This document shows positions 1 through 11,070 of a stretch of DNA of 64,000 nucleotides, piece by piece. Location of the stretch: the NCBI GenBank assembly GCA_021399435.1, contig JAJTUP010000152.1, positions 1 to 64,000 on the forward strand, read 5' to 3'. This stretch comes from Diaporthe sp. PMI_573. Its lineage: Eukaryota; Ascomycota; Sordariomycetes; Diaporthales; Diaporthaceae. Every line of letters starts with the position of its first letter. Positions within the stretch are counted from its first letter, which is position 1. The notes under the pieces are model-generated. The model saw nothing but the letters and a program-made list of their open reading frames with translations, was not told the origin of the DNA and ran no database searches. The position numbers were made by a program, and so were the translations under genes.

Positions 1-2
1 AC

Positions 3-647
3 CCCCTAGGGCTGTCCTACTTGGTCGTCGAGACGGGCCAGGACGTGGCGGTGCCGGATGTGACAACGTCCTATTCGCCTTCAGCGGTGGTCTACTCCGA
101 AAGACTCTTCTTATTCCATGCCGGCGGCTCCGACAACAGCACGCTGTGGTTCAACGTGTTCGACGGGGAGGAATGGGCTGAAGACACATTATTGGGCACC
201 GCGACACTATCGGATGGGCCAGGGGCGATTGTGTACAGCAATTTCATATTCGTCTTCCACCAGCTCAACAACGAGCTCTGGTACACAGTTTTCGACGGCG
301 CCGACTGGCTGGATGACCAGCAGGTCCCCGACACTAACGTGTCGGCCTCGCCGTCTGCGGTCGTCTTCAACAACAAACTCTATGTTTTCCACCAAGGCGG
401 GCTCAACGACAACCAGCTGTGGTACAACGTCTTTGACGGAACAGACTGGGAGGGTGACAGCTTGGTGTTCGGCACAGCCTTACAGGACGGGCCCACGCCG
501 ATTGTGGATGGGAACAAAATTATTGTCTACTATCAAGGGATAGACAGTTTTCTTCATCAAACTACTTTCGACGGGGTGAACTGGACTGGAGATTTCCTGG
601 CGCCCGATGTCACACTAGGATCCCAACCAGCTGTTGTGGTTACGTAG
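3..647 (+). CDS. Beta-propeller/lectin-like repeat protein, 3' part only
   Basis: The reading frame is open to the left edge of the window, so only the C-terminal ~214 residues are seen. They consist of about four tandem units of ~48-50 residues. Each unit has the pattern 'SPSAVVY..(R/K)L(F/Y)(L/V)FHQGG..DN..LW(Y/F)NVFDG..W..D', i.e. a hydrophobic beta-strand, an aromatic/His strand, an LWYNVFDG strand and a W-x-x-D turn. Such repeats fold as blades of a beta-propeller and occur in fungal and bacterial lectin-like or secreted proteins. The last unit is the most divergent and lacks the LWYNVFDG core. Whether there is a signal peptide or another domain upstream cannot be seen. Fold call moderately sure; sugar binding is inference only. 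Confidence 0.6.
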   Translation, partial: PLGLSYLVVETGQDVAVPDVTTSYSPSAVVYSERLFLFHAGGSDNSTLWFNVFDGEEWAEDTLLGTATLSDGPGAIVYSNFIFVFHQLNNELWYTVFDGADWLDDQQVPDTNVSASPSAVVFNNKLYVFHQGGLNDNQLWYNVFDGTDWEGDSLVFGTALQDGPTPIVDGNKIIVYYQGIDSFLHQTTFDGVNWTGDFLAPDVTLGSQPAVVVT

Positions 648-923
648 CAGGTACAGATAAGCAAAACTGGACGATCAATGGCGACTTCAGGTAGACACCA
701 GATTGATAGGCAAGGCACTATATCAGGCGTGTAACTATTCTTTGGATATCAATTGTGTTTTTAAGCTTCACCATGTTCTAGGGAAGGGCTCAGATGCAGG
801 TCAGTCCATGGCCACTGGAACCAGACTAAGCAGCAAAATCGAAGGACCAGTCACTTGATGTATTCAATGGCTAGAAGATGAGAGTTTGGCTCTCAATGTT
901 GCGTGCCAATTCTTAGGGTTGAC

Positions 924-2332
924 TCAAATCGTTGCACCAGGCTCTCTTCCCGTGTCAACAAAGTCTATGATTGCCCGCAAGCCTTGCAAATCTCCCTCAA
1001 TAGTGCCTGCTTTGTCACGGTCAACCCATCTCTCCGTATACCCACCTCCAAAGTCAGTAACCCACGCGTCCCCGTCTGTATCAACCAAGATATTGCTTGC
1101 TTTAGCATCACCCCAGATAATGCCAGCCCTGTGAAGTGCCTCCACTGTGACCGTGACCTGTCTCTTCCACTTGTCTTTGACACTGCCGCCCAGAGACTCT
1201 GACTTGATGACCTTGCCATATAAGGTGTCGTCAACTAGAATGTAGTACAACAAGAGGCCTATGACATGCGACTTGTTGTCTTCGACGATGCCATAGAGAC
1301 GCGAGGTGCGCACCTCCTTTGGGTCGAAGCCAGCCTTTGAGATTTTCTCGAGGGTCAAGACCTCCTTGGCCCCAATGCTATCATCTGGGTCTTGAAAAGC
1401 CTTGAAAAAAAGTTGCCTGCCCTGGACCCGCACTCTGGTCGGCTCGTCAACGAGGACGTATGTCGGATCATCCGGGAGAACTTCCACTTCTTTTGCATGA
1501 AATATGGGACACGTGGTTTTCCACGGAATTCCTGGGTTACCAACAACATTTTCCATCTCGTCTTTCGCCTCGATTACTCCAGGGACCAAAGAATCATCGA
1601 CGGCAGTTAGGCTGGCATCAAAGCTTTCGCCGGTGAAAAAGTGCTGCAGAGTGACCTTTTCAGCATCGCTTGGTCGTGAGGTAATTCCTTCCAAAAGCGG
1701 GAAAAAGGGCCTGACTGCCCACTCATAACAGCCGTCCAGACTCAAGTCCAAAAATGGGCGGGTGTTGAGAGTTTCGCCGCCTTCATCTACATCATCGTCG
1801 TCCTCATCTGAGAACCATTCTCCCTCTGAATCCAGCTGAAGGATTTCTAGGTATTGGTTGAATTCGTCAAGTCTTGTAGGCGAGTTCTCGAAGCCTTCTG
1901 GACAGACCTCGATTGTCAGGGTTTTGCCGTATACCTTGACATGGACCATGAACCATCGCTTGTCTTCGTCTCGGTCACTAGGTGTGTGTCCGCACTTCTG
2001 ATAAGGCGGCCTCTGCGAATCTTCCTTTAGAGGTTCCATGGCCACATAAGTCTGAGGATTCAATAAAATGGAGGGAAAAATGCTCCGGAGTGGCCCAAGT
2101 ACCCAAACATTCGGCGGTTCAATTTGGATGGGCTTGCTCGATGGTAGAACCGTAGGCAGCAACCCGTGATATACTTGTCGGTACCGCTCGGTGCCAAGGT
2201 TCTGCCAAATCGGTGCCTGTCTTTCGCCGAAGCGGTGCCGAACACATTATGGAACTCGAAATAATAAGGAGTTGGTTGCCGACGTACTTACATTGTGGCA
2301 TCAAGTTGGAGAATGCCTTTCGAGATCACCAT
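924..2332 (-). CDS. Protein kinase-like fold protein
   Basis: Two exons: 2292-2332 and 924-2220, with a 71-nt intron (GTAAGT donor, AAG acceptor), giving 445 residues. The ATG at 2332 is preferred over the internal ATG at 2039 because the frame upstream of 2039 is protein-like and joins in phase. The C-terminal third holds kinase signatures: 'HRAGIIWGDAKASNILV' around residue 380 (catalytic-loop Asp 385, Asn 390) and 'DFGGG' from residue 403 as the metal-binding DFG. The usual HRD is replaced by WGD, and no clear glycine-rich loop is seen. An acidic run (DEDDDDVDEGGE) lies in the middle. Fungi carry many such lineage-specific kinase-like proteins of unknown substrate near HET/NLR genes. It is likely expressed on its own; no partner is evident. 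Active kinase or pseudokinase cannot be decided. Confidence 0.65.
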
Positions 2333-2912
2333 GCGGGCACACAGATGGCTATGTCCGCACACACGCCATATGATGCCTTGATACAAATCCTACAAGATAT
2401 CCGGGCGAAGCAAGCCGACTCTATCGTCACCCTTAGCGGTGGCAGTCTACAACGCGGTTCCACTCGTTCGGCCCCAGCAAGTCAAGGATATTCTGCAAAT
2501 GTGCGCGGGATAATTCTACAAACTGTTGTTTCGCATAGAATTTGTCCTTCTTGTGTTTTTTTCAGACTCTGGAGAGAATTTATGTTTCGCAAGGGGGAGT
2601 TTATGGCTCCCCGCGGCAGGTGAATGGTTCGTCCAAAACTGCAGGTTCATGCCCTAGGCCAGCCAGCCAGCTAATTACATTCAGCCTTGTGAAAACCGCA
2701 CATCGTAAAGCAGGGGTCTTTCTAGTCCTATATAATAGTGATGAATTTAATTTCAAGCTCTCACAGGATGTCGACTTCGTACCAACCCAGCTCGAGTACG
2801 GAGATCATCATGAAAAGCTCCCGATAGCGAAATAAACCACAGCCACCAACGAGCCAAATCGGCGAACGCAACAAGCCATGATCTCCAGAAGCACAATGGA
2901 CAGATGTGCATC
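2333..2912. other. Intergenic, no gene seen
   Basis: 580 bp between the start of the kinase-like gene and the end of the broken ORF on the same strand. Short plus-strand frames here show no recognisable protein. A TATA-like 'tatataatag' lies near 2730 but faces no gene start. Confidence 0.4.
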
Positions 2913-3912
2913 TCAGCTTCTCAAAATGTCCTCGCTTCGGAGGTCTCTGCCCTGAAACAATTCCCTCATCTCATTCTTCGTAGCGAGGGCTCCAAAACAC
3001 TCTCGCCTCTCCTCCTCAGGGATTCCTACCTCCTCCATGCCCATCAGTAAATCGATAGACGCCAGTTCAAAGCTCATCCATATCGGGGACCAAGCGGGGC
3101 TGTAAAACAAGTCGCCGGACTTGATCTTGTCGCCGGGGGTCTCCGCCCACGCGTTACCGTCCTGGGGCGCCCATCCCATGGGCTTGGGTGGTTTGGCCTG
3201 GTAGTATTTGTAGGCGGTATTTCGCCGCGTCTTAAGGGCGTGATAATACCTCTCAGCCTCTTGCCCGGCAGTGTCGGTGAGCTCAAGCTTCCAGCCCTGG
3301 GGCTTGTTGGGCACGGCCGACAGCAGTGGGGCGTATACGACGTCTTGCCCGCTCTTGGAAGTATGACTGGAGTCCTTCCAATGCCGGTTGAGAGCGGCCG
3401 CACGAGAGGCAATTTTCAGTGAATCGTTCTCCGCGAAGTCCTTCCACTTTGCTAGGCGACGGAGTGCGGGTTCAAACGAGGTGTACTCCAGGGCAAAGTT
3501 CGTGACGTCGTCGCGGCTCTCGAGGGAGAGCAAAAGATCGGAGATGCAGCTGGCGTCTCCACCATCGTTGTCTGGGAGTTTGGAATTTGCCAGGAGAAAT
3601 GTAATATAGCCAACTGTCCCGACATCAGCACGCTTCTATGAGCCAGGGAAAGGAATTGTCGGAACCTTCTTTGACTGCATTCTCTAGATGTGCAGGAGGA
3701 GGACCATAACTATGCGGGATTCGTGGCCAATAATCCTCGGTGCTGGCATCAACTGCATCCGTGGCTCTGGATCCGATCAAGTCGCCGAGGTCGACTCTGC
3801 CGCCCAAAATGGAGTCGGCAACGTACTCTGGAGGGCCAGTCATGTTGAGCTCTGTCTTTGTTATGAATTGGATTCCCGTATCCTCAAGAGATTGAACGGA
3901 ATTTGCGAGCAT
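2913..3912 (-). pseudogene. Unknown protein fragment interrupted by a frame change
   Basis: Two overlapping frames read as one protein. The first (3912 down to 3625) ends '...NSFPWLIEAC' and a stop. The second is open from about 3634 to 2913 ('ADVGTVGYITFLLANSK...' to '...QGRDLRSEDILRS'). Removing one base near 3625-3630 would join them, so I read this as a frameshift in a gene of at least ~330 residues. The 5' end is not found: stops lie just upstream of 3912 and no good splice acceptor gives a start. The C-terminal part is Trp/Tyr-rich with no motif I recognise. It sits directly downstream of the DUF7580 gene on the same strand and could be a relic of a neighbour. A sequencing indel is an alternative to true decay. 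Confidence 0.4.
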
Positions 3913-4509
3913 TTATCATATTCTGAAGGGCATGCAATTGGTCTCAACGGGAATAGTGCCCAGGCGGCCGTGGTGTTAGTGCAATCTGCCTAAATCCCGC
4001 CAGGCAGAACCCTACTCCGACAGACAGGCGCCAAGTCAGGAGATGACCACCGGTTCGGCCAAATCTGGTGAGCAAAGGATATCTTGATAGCATAGAGGAA
4101 GGCAAAACCCCAAGATTCATTCTGTGGCGAGATGCAATATTTTCTGCCAAAACAAAGTGTTCCTTTCGTTCGACCTCAGGAAGTCAAATTCTACGAACGT
4201 GCTCGGACTGATCACACCGGCAACGGCCTCGCTTCAGATACGTAAAGCGTTAATGAAAATTCCGGGAGCAAGTGAGTTTCTACCACTCGTTGGAAGCTGT
4301 AGCTTCTGTAGTTTGACAACGTTTCGAGGATTTTTAATTGCCAAATTACAAACGTCTGAACCTCCCTGTATCGGCTCACCCAATGAACAAGTTCCAGCAA
4401 TGTTATGTAAACTATGTAAACCCCAACTTCTCAAACATTATACTGCGCACCTATATAGGAGATACCAAAGTCTTGGACCTGTACAGTATGACCAAGGTCG
4501 ATCAGGGTG
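3913..4509. other. Intergenic, no gene seen
   Basis: 597 bp. Short frames on both strands (for example 3944-4150 minus and 4124-4543 plus) show no recognisable composition or motif. Confidence 0.35.
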
Positions 4510-6402
4510 CTATACATTCCTGTCCCGCGACAAGAAACTGTGATAAGACTCGAAAGGATGCACCACGTTTCGGAGCATGTCCCCCCTCCACTTATCCGGT
4601 GCAGCACACAATAGTCCGTTCAAGCACCAGCCGACCGCAGCAGCGTACTCACCCCCGACTTTATCCTCTACGCTTCCAAGACACTCCTTGGCCGCGACAA
4701 TGTCGAATATCTTTTTGCTTGGGCCACGCTCCAAGTCAGGCCACTTGGTCCGGCACGGCTGCTCGTCCAGTAGCTTACCGAGGCACAACTCCAGGAGCAC
4801 AACACCCAACATCTCCACGGAGGGCGAGAGCTGCATTCTGCAGTCACGGTCTGCCGACAGGCCGCTCTCATTTTGCGGCGCCAAGCAATTGTTGAGGTGC
4901 GGCTGGTCTAATGCATATCGTCCCGGCTGCTTCGGGTCCTGGTAGAAGATGATGTCGGATTTCTTCCAGGACGTTGGCAGCCACGGCGACTCGAGTAGCT
5001 GCAGGAAGGACGAGGAGAGTATCCATGCTAATGTGAGACGCTGTTTGAGTTTTGGCTTGTACATATACTCTTTTCGAAGGAGTTGGTCTAGCGTGATGAA
5101 CTCGGGCGACGACATTGGCTTGCTCAGATCTTTGTATACGAAGTAGAGACTGTCGCTTTCTCGCAGGTAGCCGCAGCATGCCTCGTTCGATCGATCCAGG
5201 GAGAGGCAAAGGCATTTTATTGGACTAAGCTCCTTGATAGGAGCCTTTGTTGCCACCGGTTCGAATTCGGTGAGCGTGATCGATGGCGGTGGCCTAATGG
5301 TGGCCTTGTTAACAACAGGACTCACGATGCATGCTCGTTAGGACGGCTGGGGTTACCTCAAGTAAGATGAGCCAGTAGGTGTTCTCATGCTCCGCATAAC
5401 AGAACTCGACGTTCTAGGAACATCATTCTTATCGAGCGGCTCAAAGATTGCGACAGTTTCTTGCAGGCGGTTTCCGTCGCTGGCCTGTTCCGTACTGCTG
5501 GAGGCTCTGCCTTTCGAGGATACCCTAACGTTGCGCACTTCGTCCCGAGACTGAGTGATTTTCTGGAATAATAAACTGAATTCTGATGGTCCCCTCGTTC
5601 TGTGCTCCATGAGTAATTTTCCGGCATGCTGCGCGCGACAATCGCATTTCCACACTGTGGATAGTGCCCGAAAGATCGCGCTGGCTTCACGCCATAGTTG
5701 ACAGATGGCGTTGCTTCCCCATCCGCCTATTTTCGACAGTCGGGCTGGTGCGAGTTCTCTGCTGTTTTCGGAGATTTGCAACAAATCTGCGAGCCTCTTG
5801 TTACACTTTTCTAAGGATTCGAACAGTTTTGCTCTTTCCTTTTCTCGTTGGGTAAATTTTAGGCGATAAAGCTGCCACTTGGTCTGGGCTTTGAGCTTTT
5901 CCGCTGCTGAGCCACCGATTTGAGAAACCTAGGCACATCGATTAGCTCCCCTTGCCTCAGTGAATTCGTGGATCGACTGCGCTGTACTCGCCTGCGTTGG
6001 CTCCGTCCAGGCCTGATCGGACTCAGCGGCCAGCTCATGCTTTATAGCACCAAGCGCCTCCGAAAATTGAGAAATATACTCCAGATAAAGCTCATAAGAG
6101 CCTTCAAGGCGTTGCTCCAACACCTTGGTGATTTCGTCCTTTCGCCAAAATTCGCTTTCGGGGTTGCCTAGTAGCTCATCGACCTCTGTCTTGTCAAGTA
6201 TTCCCATGGGGAGTAGTAGTTGTTTCAAGTTCATTTTGTACTTGATTCTTTGGATCTGAAGCTCTGAACGACATTTTCTGTGTTCCGTTTGGAAGCCTTC
6301 CCAACGCCCAATGCTTTCCGCTACCTTTCTTTGGATGTCCAGTATTGTCAGTGCGATGGGAAAGGCGCCCAATACAAGGCCGGCGATCTCTAAACCCGAC
6401 AT
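4510..6402 (-). CDS. DUF7580-type (HeLo-like/prion-inhibition) protein
   Basis: Best model: exons 5992-6402, 5357-5928 and 4510-5320, 597 residues. The N terminus 'MSGLEIAGLVLGAFPIALTILD' is the hydrophobic first helix typical of fungal HeLo-like proteins that puncture membranes or signal in heterokaryon incompatibility. It is followed by a predicted all-helical region. The middle exon has a basic coiled-coil-like stretch ('KWQLYRLKFTQREKERAKLFESLEKCNKRL'-type, ~residues 150-180). The C-terminal half has the DUF7580 pattern: 'LTLAWILSSSFLQLLESPWLP..W', 'SDIIFYQDP', 'EMLGVVLLELCLGKLLDEQ', which resembles a degenerate kinase fold. Intron 1 needs a GC-AG pair (CAG|GCGAGT at 5991, branch-like GCTAATC, end 5929) for phase; intron 2 is only 36 nt in the phase-correct model. 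Both may be drawn slightly wrong. It is divergently paired with the next gene. Confidence 0.75.
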
Positions 6403-6728
6403 GATATACTCGACTGGTCCGGTTCAAGGGCGACAAGGTTACTCTTGGTTATGTGAGGAGGTGGAAGAGGAGAGGTCAAACGTAACACGGATCGCGATGA
6501 GCTGGGGAGGGGCTTATTGATCATGTTGGCGACCTGTGTGACACACCGAGTTTCGCAGCCATTCATAGGTAGCATCTGTAAAATTTCGTTGCATCCTGCA
6601 TGAAAGGGGCTTGTTAACCCCGCACGTTATCATCATCAAATGGCCGGTCCAGCCGTGGGCTTTCTTCTCTCGCTTTCTCTTTAACTGCATTACTCTTGGT
6701 CTGAAAAATTCTGAAATATTGAGCGTCG
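6403..6728. promoter_or_regulatory. Shared divergent promoter region
   Basis: 326 bp separate the start codons of the DUF7580 gene (minus) and the zinc-finger/receiver/annexin gene (plus), so the two probably share control elements. I see no strong TATA box or clear palindromic site. Confidence 0.45.
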
Positions 6729-9700
6729 ATGATCAAGATGTCTGGCTTTGCTTCCCATGCCGGCCATTCTGCGCCACTGGATGATGCAGTTGGACAGGTT
6801 GACCAATTCGAAAACATGAAGCTCAAGGCCAAGTCAGAGAGCATGGCCGACCATTGCCGTCGTGTGCATGACGGTTTGGCTACATTAACACAACGGAAAG
6901 ACACAGCACGATTTGCGTCACTGCTTCCAGAACTAGAAGAAATTCTCGACAGATACATTTTGTGGATGGGAAATATGGGCGCGTTGCATCCACCGCAAAG
7001 CCGCATGTCTTTAGATTCGAGGCTGTCAGAGAGCCCAGAGGTCCGAGAAGGAATATCTGAGCTCCTCGAAGACATCTATGATGCTGTCAGAACTGGTGAG
7101 ACTACTCTGGTACTGTCGAAGGCAGATATGTTACTCATGAAAGAATAGTAAAATCGATATGCTCCGAGGATGACAACAGTCAGAGCCATTCCGCTGATTC
7201 CATATCAGGCGTGAAACTCGGAATGAATCAATCAAAAGAAGCGGACGAAGGAGAGTTGACGCAGAGTGAGAAGGTCGTGAACAATCTCGAGCTGATAGAC
7301 GAGTGTATGAAGGCTCTGTTCCGCATAGGGTCCTTGATACGGAGAGAAGTAGCACATGATCGTTTCCAGCGGGCAATCCAACAGTCAAAATATTCCTTTC
7401 CTGAGCAGTTTGACACTGACTACGTCGAACAAAAACACCCAAACCTGAAAGGAGGAGCCAGAAGGGGCCTGGCAGCGCGGCTCGGAAGGGCGAATGCGAA
7501 GCGACGGCAATTCATCAAATACGGCAGAGAGCACAGGACGAGGCTTGAGACGGGGCTTCATCAAGAGATCGAGCCTGAGTCCAAGGCCGCACCGTCCATC
7601 GAACCTGAGGCACTAACGGAAAGGCTGTCTAGCAAGGCAACTACCTTCGTCATGCCAAAAGAGAAATGGGATATCGGGCTTCTTGAGCCCAACGCCGTGG
7701 AGGAAGACGATAACTTTTCCTCGTGGACCGCCTCAACAACCTTCGATCCGAAGGAAAGCCATAGGTTACCAAGACTGGCAGAACTAGGCCCCGAAGGAAA
7801 ACATTTCGAATGCCCGTTGTGCTTTACTCTTCAATCTTATCGCACAGAAAAGGCTTGGAAGTTCGTCATGACTCGATTCCCGTTTATCAGGTTGAATATG
7901 GAGTTAACTTGACATAGGAGACATGCCTACAATGACCTCAAAGCCTACATATGCACATTTGGGGGGAGTGAATGTGACTCGGAGATGTTTACCGACCGCG
8001 CCACATGGTTCGATCACGAACTGAGAGCCCACTGGTCTATCTTTGCTTGCAGAATCTGTGGCGAGCGGAAGGAGCAGGAAGAATCTCTGCGAAACCATGT
8101 TCTGTCTGATCATGCAGAGTTTCCCATAGAACAGTTTCCAACGCTTCTGGAGCAAGGACAACTTGTGCCGTCACAGTTGAGAGCCCAAGACTGTCCATTC
8201 TGCGACGACTGGGCTCGTATCCTTGACAGCAGAAGGCGTCCACAGGGATGCGAAGCAGAGTCGACACTCGTTCATTCGGACGTTCTAGTGGTGTTGTCAA
8301 AGTTTCAGAAACACGTAGCAACACACCAAGAGCAGCTTGCGACATTCACATTACCCAAGGCCGTGGATCACGATGCCTCCGAAGAGTCTGGTCAGAATGC
8401 CGGTTCCGACGTGTCGGTCAACGTGTCACAGGGATCTGTCGTTTATTCTGACATTTCCGATGTCTTCGTGGTTGGTACTGGAAGCGATAACGTGTATATG
8501 GACACCAGAAATGATAAATCGGTCGAAAAGAATGTCCAAGAAAGCAGATCGCGAGTGCTCGTGGCAGAGGACAACCCAATCAATCTTGCAGTCCTGAAGA
8601 GGCTGCTTTTGCATGAGGGTATTCAGGATGTCCATGCGGCCAATGATGGACAAGAAGCCTACGACATAGTCAAGGCAAACTTCGAGAGCAACGACAAATT
8701 TGATCTAATCTTCATGGACATCCAGATGCCGAAGCTGAGTGGGCTGGCAAGTACCCAGCTCATCCGCAAGCTCGGGTGCGAAACACCCATTATCGCCATA
8801 ACACCGGCGTCGTCCGACACCAGCCGAACTCACGAGCTGATACAGAGGGGTGTGAATGAGGTCATACTGAAGCCCTTCAGGCAGCAGACCATCAAGAAGA
8901 TGCTGCAGAAGTACGGCATTGTGTCCAATAGCACGGGAACGACGAGCTCCATGCGAGATTTATTCATGCACGACAGTTATCAGACTCCCACTGTTGACGT
9001 CGAGAGCCTGATTTCTCCGCTGGAAGAACTTTTGGGGAATACGTCCTTCGACGACGTGACCAGCAGCCCAGAAAGACAGTTGAATCTCCGCGGCGTGGCA
9101 GCCCTCATTGCCGAGACTCTAAGCGGCTCTGGCAAGGTCAAGACTTCTGGTCTCATTGATGTGCTGCCCCATCTGCACCACAACGAGATTATGAACTTGC
9201 GCACAGCATACAAATCATTGGTCAAGGTCGGCCCTGAGCGTAAAGGCGTCAACGTCGCAAAACATATCCAGGCACGACTGAAAGAGGATGACAACCGGCT
9301 CATGACAGCTTCTTACGCAGTTGCATTAGGCATGTGGGAGAGCGAGGGTTACTGGATCTGGTTGTCATTGAACACCAACGATGAAACACGTGTAGTCGAG
9401 CATCAAGTTCTGGTCGAATCCCTTATGGGGAGATCGAACACAGAAGTACGCCTGATCAAGGACGGTTTCCGACTCCATTCCAACAAGCTTGAGCGCGAGC
9501 GCGGTACAAGCTTGGATGGTTTCCTAGACGTCTACCTGCAACAGAGCGACTCCTGGTTCAAAGAAGCCGTGCAAAAAGTCCTATCTGGATTGAAGATGGA
9601 GGAATTGGATCACTTCGGACAGCCACAGCCTATAGACATGCAAATGGTCGAGAACGATGTAGACGACCTGTTTGAAGCATTGGCTGGCGCCAGAGGTTCT

Positions 9701-10216
9701 GCAACAACAGTAGCACAGATTGTCATCCTACGCAGCGCATCCCATCTCAGGGAGATCATGACGATCTATCGGCGGAAGTATGAAAGCGATTTCCTGACGG
9801 ACGCGCTTGAGGGGACCTCGCATTTGACGGTGAGTTTTGTGATATCCTCCTTCGGGGTCGTTGCTCGGTCGCGAAGTTGACCATAACCATGTCTCAAGTA
9901 CAACGTCCTCTTCCACGTTTTATACGGCGTGCTGAATCGGCCCTCTCGCGATGCCGGGCTACTGCACCAAGCCCTCACGTCAACACAAAACGATAGTACC
10001 CAACAGGGCCTTTTGATCAGCCGCCTTGTGCGTGCTCATTGGAATGGCGACTATCTTTCTGCGGTCAAGCAGGCTTACTATACACGTTATGGGCAGACTC
10101 TGGTTGATGATATCGCCACTAGAATATCGGGAGAATGGGGAGACTTTTGTGTCGCGTTGGCCAAGTCGAGTCTTCAGTGGGATGAGAGGTCTGTTGGGGA
10201 ACATGCGGCTGCGTGA
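6729..10216 (+). CDS. AcuF-type zinc-finger / response-regulator receiver / annexin-like fusion protein
   Basis: Exons 6729-7095, 7149-7860, 7918-9829 and 9899-10216 join in phase to 1102 residues; introns are 53, 57 and 69 nt. Residues ~1-240: helical N terminus with the 'ECMKALFRIGSLIRR' signature of fungal NLR-associated proteins. ~340-505: Cys/His-rich zinc-finger region (FECPLC..., YICTFGG..C, FACRIC..., DCPFCDDW, FQKHVATHQEQL) of the AcuF-like C2H2 family. ~572-693: complete receiver domain: 'VLVAEDN', phosphoacceptor Asp 627 in 'IFMDIQMPK', 'AITPASS', and 'LKPF' lysine. ~720-1085: annexin-like core, with 'ERKGVNVAKHIQARLKEDD', 'SLMGRSNTEVRLIKDGF', 'SHLREIMTIYRRKYESDF' and 'LISRLVRAHWNGDYLSAVKQ' matching fungal annexin repeats. 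No GxGT calcium loop is obvious. The receiver and annexin parts lie in one uninterrupted exon, so the fusion does not depend on a splice guess. Function inferred: phosphorelay-sensing, membrane-associated adaptor. Confidence 0.85.
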
Positions 10217-10569
10217 GCAGGACGGTGGGCTCTACCACGAGTATCTAGAACTACGGGCCGTCCTAATCTCGACCATACACCACTTTGAAATATACTCAAG
10301 TATGCAGCAGGATGAACACACACACACACATAAATACGAGAGCATTCCTTTCAACGTATATGTACCGAAACCACCTCTGATTCATGCCCTTTTATTGTGG
10401 AAGTAAGGTCTGGAGCCAAATGACTCTGGCTTGGGAACGCAAAACCTAGTTTCTTTGCCGGGACTCAGAAAACCTTTTGTTTGTGGAACATGTTACTATC
10501 CAGCCTTTCTATCTCATCGCCATCCTTCTTCGCAAGTAACTAGTAGCTCCAAATGCTCTTCAGATTCCG
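10217..10569. other. Intergenic between convergent genes
   Basis: 353 bp holding the 3' ends of the fusion gene and of the ABM-like gene. It contains a short CA microsatellite (about 10315-10330). Confidence 0.4.
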
Positions 10570-11070
10570 TTACACCTCCGACTTCTCCTCCGTCTGGGTA
10601 GTAGGGGGTACTACCGCATCCTTGAAAACAGCAAAGCTCGAGGGCGTCTCCTCAAGGACTGGAAAGTGATATTGGCACTGTGGGCATTGCTCCCGAAGTA
10701 CTGCCTGTTCCTGAGCTAGATCGTACTTCTTGTCTTGGGTATGGTTGCACACGGGGCAGATACGCAGCAGCCGTGTCCCAACAAGCTCAAAGTTCGTAAT
10801 AAGGTCCTCCATTATGGCTCCATTTGCCGCCCAAGCCTTGCAGTACTTGTGGTAGGTATTCTTGTGCCAATCGTAGAGGGCGCCGCGGCTGGTCCAGAAG
10901 CTGCACTCATTATACCAGCTTCGATCGTCGGGGTGCTCCCACCAAGTCAGATGCAGAAATCCTGGAAGAGTCATGAGATGGCGACGCGTATCGGAAAACA
11001 GGACTTTGAACTTCTCGTAAGCATCAGGGCTAGAGAACCTCACGCGTTGCATACTCAGATAGATCGGCAT
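10570..11070 (-). CDS. ABM-like (dimeric alpha/beta barrel) protein with C-terminal zinc ribbon
   Basis: 166 residues from the ATG at 11070 (MPIYLSMQRVRF). The frame is open further upstream to 11391, but that part reads like a 5' leader, and family members start with MP(I/V)YL, so the short start is chosen. The N-terminal ~110 residues look like the antibiotic-biosynthesis-monooxygenase/dimeric alpha-beta barrel fold: a beta-strand start, 'LMTLPGFLHLTWWEHPDD', 'ECSFWTSRGALYDWHKN'. The C terminus has a four-Cys zinc ribbon: CPVC, ~23 residues, CPQC. The protein is small, single-exon and cytosolic. The family is common in moulds but its substrate is not known to me. It is convergent with the fusion gene, so not an operon-like partner. 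Confidence 0.7.
   Translation of the reverse strand: MPIYLSMQRVRFSSPDAYEKFKVLFSDTRRHLMTLPGFLHLTWWEHPDDRSWYNECSFWTSRGALYDWHKNTYHKYCKAWAANGAIMEDLITNFELVGTRLLRICPVCNHTQDKKYDLAQEQAVLREQCPQCQYHFPVLEETPSSFAVFKDAVVPPTTQTEEKSEV

Noticed and set aside
5245..5275. tRNA T-loop-like GGTTCGAATTC
   Set aside because: Lies inside the DUF7580 coding exon; no matching acceptor stem or D-arm nearby.
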